10,093 nucleotides of DNA from Treponema sp. (GTDB lineage: Bacteria > Spirochaetota > Spirochaetia > Treponematales > Breznakiellaceae): the NCBI GenBank assembly GCA_031270205.1, contig JAISYA010000107.1, forward strand, positions 1-10,093, written 5' to 3'. Below the pieces are notes generated by a model. It was not told the origin of the DNA, did not search any database, and saw only the letters and a program-made list of their open reading frames with translations. Position numbers and translations under genes: made by a program. Shown piece after piece: positions 6,618 through 10,093 of this stretch; within the stretch, counting starts at the first letter, position 1, and every line of letters begins with the position of its first letter.

Positions 6618-7508
6618 TACATCATTCGTATACAGCCCTGCGGGCTGCGTTTTCTTCGTCCCGCGGTGCGCTCGCCCGGCTAAAGCCGGGCTTGCTGTTC
6701 TTTGATACCGTAGCGTCACTGTGCGCCGGGCGGCTGGTACATCACGCGTATACCGCCCTTGCGGACTGCTGCTTCTTCGCCCCGCGGCGCGCTTGCCCGG
6801 CTAAAGCCGGGCTTGCTGTTCTTTGATACCGCAGCGTCACTGTGCGCCGGGCGGTGTTACATCACTCGTATACAGCCCTTGCGGGCTGCGTTTACTTCGC
6901 CCCGCGGCGACCCGCCCGGCTAAAGCCGGGCTTGCTGTTCTTTGATACCGTAGCGTCACTGGGCGCCGGGCGGCTGGTACATCACTCGTATACACAGCCC
7001 TTGCGGGCTGCGTTTACTTCGCCCCGCGGCGCGCCCGCCCGGCTAAAGCCGGGCTTGCTTTTCTTTGATACCGCAGCGTCACTGCGCGCCGGGCGGGTGG
7101 TACATCACGCGTATACAGCCCTTGCGGGCTGCGTTTACTTCGCCCCGCGGCGACCCGCCCGGCTAAAGCCGGGATTGCTTTTCTTTGATACCGTAGCGTC
7201 ACTGTGCGCCGGGCGGCTGGTACATCACTCGTATACAGCCCTGCGGGCTGCGTTTACTTCGCCCCGCGGCGCGCCCGCCCGGCTAAAGCCGGGCTTGCTG
7301 CGCTTTGATAGCGTAGCGTCACCGTGCGCCGGGCGGCTGGTATATCACTCGTATACCGCCCTGCGGGCTGCGTTTACTTCGCCCCGCGGCGCGCCCGCCC
7401 GGCTAAAGCCGGGCTTGCTTTTCTTTGATAGCGTAGCGTCACTGCGCGCTGGGCGGGTGGTACATCACCCGTATACACAGCCCTTGCGGGCTGCGTTTAC
7501 TTCGCCCC
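6618..7508. repeat. Tandem array of ~120-bp repeats inside the sugar-transporter operon
   Basis: Seven full units start at 6618, 6738, 6858, 6978, 7101, 7221 and 7341. All are 120 bp except the fourth (123 bp). A partial eighth unit spans 7461-7508. Each full unit contains two inverted repeats. The first is CAGCCC-TTGC-GGGCTG, which in the minus-strand mRNA becomes a 6-bp stem with a GCAA (GNRA) loop; some units have a 3-nt loop and unit 2 is damaged. The second is GCCCGGC-TAAA-GCCGGGC, a 7-bp stem kept in nearly every unit. A later GCCGGGCGG in each unit could compete for the CCGCCCGGC arm. Units 1 and 2, nearest the permease gene, are the most diverged. The array starts at the last three codons and TAA of the binding-protein gene and ends 24 bp before the permease start. 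The plus-strand frames open across it are by-products of the 40-codon period rather than supported genes. Confidence 0.95.
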
Positions 7509-8789
7509 ATATTCCCCATCTGCTTTGAGCAGATCGTTCACCGCGGCGGCGCGCTCGGTTGCCATTGCCTGGAGGCGGTTGGACGCGCCTTTGGTGTTGA
7601 TCGACTCGATGATCACCTCTCCGATGAGGTCGCGGGCTTTGCCTACCGAACTCATAAAGGGCCGGTCATAGGGATAGCCGTTTTGGGAAGCGTGGACCCT
7701 GGTCTCGATAAGGCCGGGGTTCATTATCGACTTGACCTGGGGATCATCCCAGACGGAATTGCGGGCCATGGTGATGTTGGCGGCCATACCCTTGAGGGCA
7801 AGGTCTTTGCTGGTTGCCCAGGTAAGGAACTTCATAGCCGAATCCACGTCCCGGCTCTTGCTGGAAATGCCCATAGCCCAGGAAACCACGATGAAAGGAC
7901 TATCGCCCTTGGGGCCCGAGGGCAGCTTTGCCACTCCCACGTCGGCGGCGGGGATCTGGGTTTTTGTAGGATCGATGATCTGGCCGTAGAAGACCGAGGC
8001 GTCGGTCCACATGGCAAGACGGCCCGCCTGGAATACCGGCATCAGGGCCTCCCACGACATAGAGGTAACGCCCTGGGGACCGTAGTTGCCCAAAAGCCGG
8101 CCGTAGTAACGTATGGCCTCCAGCGCATCGGGCGTGTCAAAAACCGCCACGTTGTTGCTCAGGTAATTGCCGCCGTAGTTGTATACATAGCTGGAAAGCT
8201 GGGTAACCGCAGCTGCGCCCGCGCCCCGCGAGCCGAAGCCCGCCACACCGCCGGTGTTCAGGACCCGGGCGGCGTTTTCAAGCTCGGTAAAGTTGGCGGG
8301 TACTTTGAGGCCCGCCTTGTCGAAAAGGTCCTTGCGGTAGTAGAGAACCTGCCATTCGGTAACCAGAGGAACCACATAGGGCCTGCCGTCTTTGCGCCCG
8401 ATGTCCACCGTATTCGCCGGATAATCGGAGAAATCATAGGCGTCCAGCGGTGCGTACCAGCCGTTTTTGTTAAAAAGCAGGGTTTCCTGTAGGGGACGGC
8501 TCATAAACACATCCACCGTGGAAGAACCGGTGGCAAACTCGGTGGTCAACTTCTGGGTAAGCTGGGATTCCTGCAAACTTTCCACGATAACCCTGATACC
8601 GGTCTGCCGCTCAAATTCGGGAATCTCCGGTTTCAGCAGTTCGCCGTAGGGATGATTCGCCAGCAAGACCCGGATTTCCTTGGCCGGAGCGGGGGCGGTA
8701 CCGCTTGAGGGGGCGCTTTGCGATCCGCCTCCGGCAAAAAGCGCGCCGGAAACAGCCAGAGCAAGCAAAAGAACCAACAATCTTTTCAT
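7497..8789 (-). CDS. Sugar ABC transporter extracellular solute-binding protein (family 1)
   Basis: This 430-residue protein captures the substrate outside the cytoplasmic membrane and delivers it to the two permeases encoded downstream. Residues 1-19 are a Sec signal (MKRLLV, a hydrophobic core, then ALFA). A GGGSQ and a Ser/Ala/Pro-rich linker follow. There is no lipobox Cys, so it is either free in the periplasm or held by other means. The mature part shows family-1 features: PEFERQTGIRV (57-67), TVDVF (91-95), VPLVTEWQVLYYRKDLFDKAG (140-160, the commonly conserved Y-RKDLF-KAG segment) and later AMKFLTWATSK. The ATG at 8787-8789 is preceded by AAGGAG at good spacing and by a strong promoter. 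The final codons, Gly-Ala-Lys-stop, lie inside the terminal copy of the 120-bp repeat. No ATPase gene follows in the operon. The substrate is unknown. Confidence 0.95.
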   Translation of the reverse strand: MKRLLVLLLALAVSGALFAGGGSQSAPSSGTAPAPAKEIRVLLANHPYGELLKPEIPEFERQTGIRVIVESLQESQLTQKLTTEFATGSSTVDVFMSRPLQETLLFNKNGWYAPLDAYDFSDYPANTVDIGRKDGRPYVVPLVTEWQVLYYRKDLFDKAGLKVPANFTELENAARVLNTGGVAGFGSRGAGAAAVTQLSSYVYNYGGNYLSNNVAVFDTPDALEAIRYYGRLLGNYGPQGVTSMSWEALMPVFQAGRLAMWTDASVFYGQIIDPTKTQIPAADVGVAKLPSGPKGDSPFIVVSWAMGISSKSRDVDSAMKFLTWATSKDLALKGMAANITMARNSVWDDPQVKSIMNPGLIETRVHASQNGYPYDRPFMSSVGKARDLIGEVIIESINTKGASNRLQAMATERAAAVNDLLKADGEYGAK

Positions 8790-8795
8790 GCTTTT

Positions 8796-8893
8796 CTCCT
8801 TAATACTTATAGAAGGATTCCCGAAAATCGTCGGACGTGAAGCGCCCGCGATTTCCAGAGGTACATTCTACCCCTGAACCGCGGACTTGTCAA
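8796..8893 (-). promoter_or_regulatory. Sigma70-type promoter and ribosome-binding site of the sugar-transporter operon
   Basis: On the minus strand TTGACA (plus 8888-8893) and TAGAAT (plus 8865-8870) are separated by exactly 17 bp, a near-consensus promoter. The start would fall near 8858, giving a leader of about 70 nt. The leader ends in AAGGAG (plus 8796-8801) ahead of the ATG. GGAAATCG and CGATTTTC form an imperfect inverted repeat in the leader (plus-strand arms around 8823-8830 and 8850-8857), a possible operator, though this is weak. Confidence 0.75.
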
Positions 8894-9224
8894 ATAAAAA
8901 GACAATGGAGGTGTCGCGGAAAAGGCCAGGGCATCGGCGTTTGCTTTCAATCGGTGAAAACCTTCATTTGAGCCAGGCAATCAGGGCCACGGCGCCGGCT
9001 TCCGCTACGGGTTTTGTCCTGGGGTTGCGGTACAGGGAGATCTCGGCCGGGAGGCGCTGGAAACTTCGGCGGCGCCAGTCTTTGCACACGAAATCCGGGA
9101 TCCCGCAGGAAGGGTTAAGGGTGAGCCTGAAGGGTTTTGGGGATGCGCATGGGTAGCATCTCCTTCGCACAAAAGGACAAATGCACGATGCCACGAATTT
9201 TGAGAAGGCCAAAAGGGGCTTTTC

Positions 9225-9253
9225 GCTAATTCCTTGCTGTACAAGGAATTAGC
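9225..9253. repeat. Perfect 12-bp inverted repeat (hairpin)
   Basis: GCTAATTCCTTG at 9225-9236 and its exact reverse complement at 9242-9253 enclose a 5-nt loop, CTGTA. No T-run follows on either strand. It lies directly beside the tRNA-like fragment. It could be an element end, an operator or an RNA hairpin, and the sequence does not decide. Confidence 0.75.
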
Positions 9254-9266
9254 TACTCCGCCCAAG

Positions 9267-9319
9267 CTCCCCCGCGCGGGTTAGAACCACGGACCCCAGT
9301 GGTTAACAGTCCGGGGGGA
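9267..9319 (-). pseudogene. tRNA-Asn-like 3' fragment, D arm missing
   Basis: On the minus strand the string GGACTGTTAACC resembles the anticodon loop of tRNA-Asn (anticodon GTT). It is followed by a well-formed T arm, CGTGG-TTCTAAC-CCGCG (plus 9275-9291), then CGGGGGA and a G that would fit as the acceptor 3' strand and discriminator base. TCCCCCC just upstream of the anticodon part (plus 9313-9319) could pair with that acceptor strand, but the total of about 53 nt leaves no room for a D arm. The anticodon stem does not pair (CCGGA against CCACT), and the T loop has T where a purine is usual. No CCA follows. I read it as a broken tRNA gene or integration remnant; chance resemblance remains possible. 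Confidence 0.35.
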
Positions 9320-9357
9320 TGCCCTTGTCTTCAGGACTATCACAAATCGTCAAAATG

Positions 9358-9438
9358 CTTATAATATAAGGACTTACATAAACGTAAGCCACACTTGTAT
9401 ATACTTTTACTGTCAACAAAGTCAATATTTTGTTGACA
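9358..9438. promoter_or_regulatory. AT-rich palindrome cluster with a possible leftward promoter
   Basis: Three inverted repeats lie within 81 bp: CTTATA-A-TATAAG (9358-9370), CTTAC-ATAAAC-GTAAG (9373-9388) and TGTCAACAAA-GTCAATAT-TTTGTTGACA (9411-9438, a perfect 10-bp match). On the minus strand TTGACT (plus 9420-9425) and TATATA (plus 9398-9403) are 16 bp apart, a plausible promoter pointing left, and the largest palindrome overlaps its -35 box as an operator would. The region is far more AT-rich than its surroundings and begins 35 bp beyond the antitoxin stop. Confidence 0.45.
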
Positions 9439-9473
9439 CCGATTTGCAAAAATGGGTTTGCCGGAGAGGCTCA

Positions 9474-9782
9474 TCAGGCTTCGACCTGAAACCTCCGTAG
9501 AAAACCGGGGTCATCCCGGACGATCTCAAGCAGACGGCGGGATGCTCCCTCCGGCTTGTTCCTTCCGCTCTCCCAAGCTTCCACGGTCTTAGGGGAGACC
9601 CCCAGCGATCCGGCAAACATCACCTGGCTTAACCCGGTTCGCTGCCGGATTTGCCGTATATCCTCGGTGTTAAAGATGTCCACCGGCTTTATGGTCAGTT
9701 TTACCTTCCGGGCTTTAATCCTCCCCTGCTGGTATTCGACCGCTTCATTCAAGCCCTGCATAATACTCTCGTACACGCTCAT
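9474..9782 (-). CDS. HigA2-like antitoxin, XRE-family helix-turn-helix protein
   Basis: This 102-residue protein has an N-terminal part of about 35 residues followed by an XRE/Cro-type helix-turn-helix at roughly 41-77 (DIRQIRQRTGLSQVMFAGSLG, then VSPKTVEAWESGRNKP). A short C-terminal helix ends in DDPGFLRR, typical of antitoxins in this family. It would neutralise the toxin encoded just upstream and repress their common promoter. Its ATG (9780-9782) overlaps the toxin's TGA by ATGA, so the pair is translationally coupled, and the order is toxin first as in HigBA systems. The operon promoter lies beyond the window edge. The DNA-binding and neutralising roles come from the family, not from any direct evidence here. 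Confidence 0.88.
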   Translation of the reverse strand: MSVYESIMQGLNEAVEYQQGRIKARKVKLTIKPVDIFNTEDIRQIRQRTGLSQVMFAGSLGVSPKTVEAWESGRNKPEGASRRLLEIVRDDPGFLRRFQVEA

Positions 9783-10093
9783 TTTCCACCTTCCTGTTCC
9801 TTTAAACCATGCTCCAACCGGACAATCACTTGAGCGGTTTTATTCCGTTCAGCCTTGGATAGATTCGCCTTCTCACTCTTGGGGTATGCGGTGATGAGGT
9901 AGATACTCTCATGCATGGTGAAGTCCACATAGGCAACCCGGCCGCTCTCGCTTTTGCCCCTGCCTTCAAAGGCGATGCGTATCTTCCGTAACCCTCCAGT
10001 TCCCCGTATCACCTCTCCCGCCTTTGGGTTCTGCAATAGGACTTCCTGTAGCTTACGAAGTTCATCGTCGCCCAGGTCCATTTTTGCCACTGG
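9779..10093 (-). CDS. HigB2/RelE-like toxin (5' end cut by the window)
   Basis: This is a type II toxin of the RelE/HigB2 group, expected to cleave mRNA at the ribosome when not bound by its antitoxin. The visible part of about 104 residues contains NPKAGEVIRGTGGLRKIRIA followed by GRGKSESGRVAYVDF and the later YLITAYPKSEKANLSKAER. This pattern closely follows Vibrio HigB2 as I remember it, including the conserved GTGGLRKIR segment. The family usually has some ten or more extra residues before the helix that begins here, and the frame stays open to the last base, so the true start probably lies outside. The GTG at 10088-10090 is the first possible start inside the window but has no visible ribosome-binding site. 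The gene overlaps the antitoxin gene by four bases. Confidence 0.87.
   Translation of the reverse strand, partial: PVAKMDLGDDELRKLQEVLLQNPKAGEVIRGTGGLRKIRIAFEGRGKSESGRVAYVDFTMHESIYLITAYPKSEKANLSKAERNKTAQVIVRLEHGLKEQEGGK

Larger units (their letters stand above)
8894..9470. other. 577-bp region without a convincing gene
   Basis: Both strands carry open frames here (a minus frame at 8964-9212 of 82 codons with a TTG start, and an overlapping plus frame at 8887-9156), but neither has a good start or a recognisable domain. The minus frame is rich in Cys and Arg (CKDWRRRSFQRLPAE), and its last part (VAEAGAVALIAWLK) feels like sequence I associate with short hypothetical proteins in termite-gut treponemes. 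That is an unverified memory and may mean a dispersed repeat rather than a gene. A good ribosome-binding-like GAAGGAG (minus strand, around 9157-9163) leads only to an 11-codon frame. The right part holds a hairpin, a tRNA-like fragment and palindromes, listed separately. Confidence 0.4.

Noticed and set aside
4925..6705. Long plus-strand frames opposite the permease genes (303 and 329 codons)
   Set aside because: They mirror genuine minus-strand permease genes, are rich in His, Gln and Arg as expected for antisense reading, and show no domain or ribosome-binding site.
6618..7508. CRISPR array
   Set aside because: The whole 120-bp unit is repeated with no variable spacers, and there are no cas genes.
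6842..7528. 228-codon plus-strand open frame with 40-residue repeats across the 120-bp array
   Set aside because: It has no ribosome-binding site, begins at a GTG inside a repeat and is antisense to a clear operon. Its openness follows from the 120-bp period and GC-rich sequence. It is kept only as a remark in the findings.
9005..9265. 86-codon minus-strand frame overlapping the 82-codon frame
   Set aside because: It has no ribosome-binding site and no domain, and it runs through the hairpin at 9225-9253. It is probably chance.
9411..9438. dif/Xer recombination site
   Set aside because: The length fits (10-bp arms and 8-bp centre), but the sequence does not resemble known dif arms and no recombinase gene is visible.

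Overview
The window looks like chromosomal DNA of a moderately GC-rich bacterium, most probably a Treponema-like spirochaete of the termite-gut type. That placement is inferred from the binding-protein N-terminus (a Sec signal ending in ALFA followed by GGGSQ, with no lipobox Cys) and from a TMSGGTIYG motif like those of spirochaete repeat-rich surface proteins. No rRNA, intact tRNA, CRISPR array or transposase is visible.

Layout from left to right. Positions 1-1112 hold no secure gene. They contain GC-rich hairpins, a long open frame that may be a decayed surface-protein gene, and a 21-bp palindromic tandem repeat (625-834). Positions 1113-2921 (+) encode a complete DEAD-box RNA helicase with a long Arg/Gly-rich tail, possibly made from a nearly leaderless mRNA. 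Positions 3113-4765 (+) encode a YkpA/YbiT-like ABC-F ATPase in which one of the two composite ATP sites looks degenerate. Positions 4766-4879 form a short convergent intergenic stretch with a stable hairpin.

The minus strand from 8789 down to 4880 is a sugar ABC-import operon in the order binding protein, MalF-like permease, MalG-like permease. No ATPase is present, so a shared one elsewhere is likely. A strong sigma70-type promoter (TTGACA, 17 bp, TAGAAT) precedes the binding-protein gene, and the two permeases overlap by ATGA. Between the binding protein and the permeases lies the most striking structure of the window: seven full and one partial copies of a ~120-bp repeat (6618-7508). Each full copy carries a 7-bp GC hairpin and most carry a second hairpin that in the mRNA is often capped by a GCAA tetraloop. 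The last three codons and the stop of the binding-protein gene lie inside the terminal copy.

Positions 8894-9470 contain no convincing gene. They hold a 12-bp-stem hairpin, a tRNA-Asn-like 3' fragment on the minus strand, and an AT-rich cluster of palindromes with a possible leftward promoter. The right edge (9474-10093, minus strand) is a HigB2/HigA2-like type II toxin-antitoxin operon, toxin first, with the toxin gene running off the window.

The transporter genes form one functional unit. The helicase and ABC-F genes both concern RNA or ribosomes but appear to be separate transcription units. The toxin-antitoxin pair, tRNA-like remnant and palindromes look like accessory DNA.
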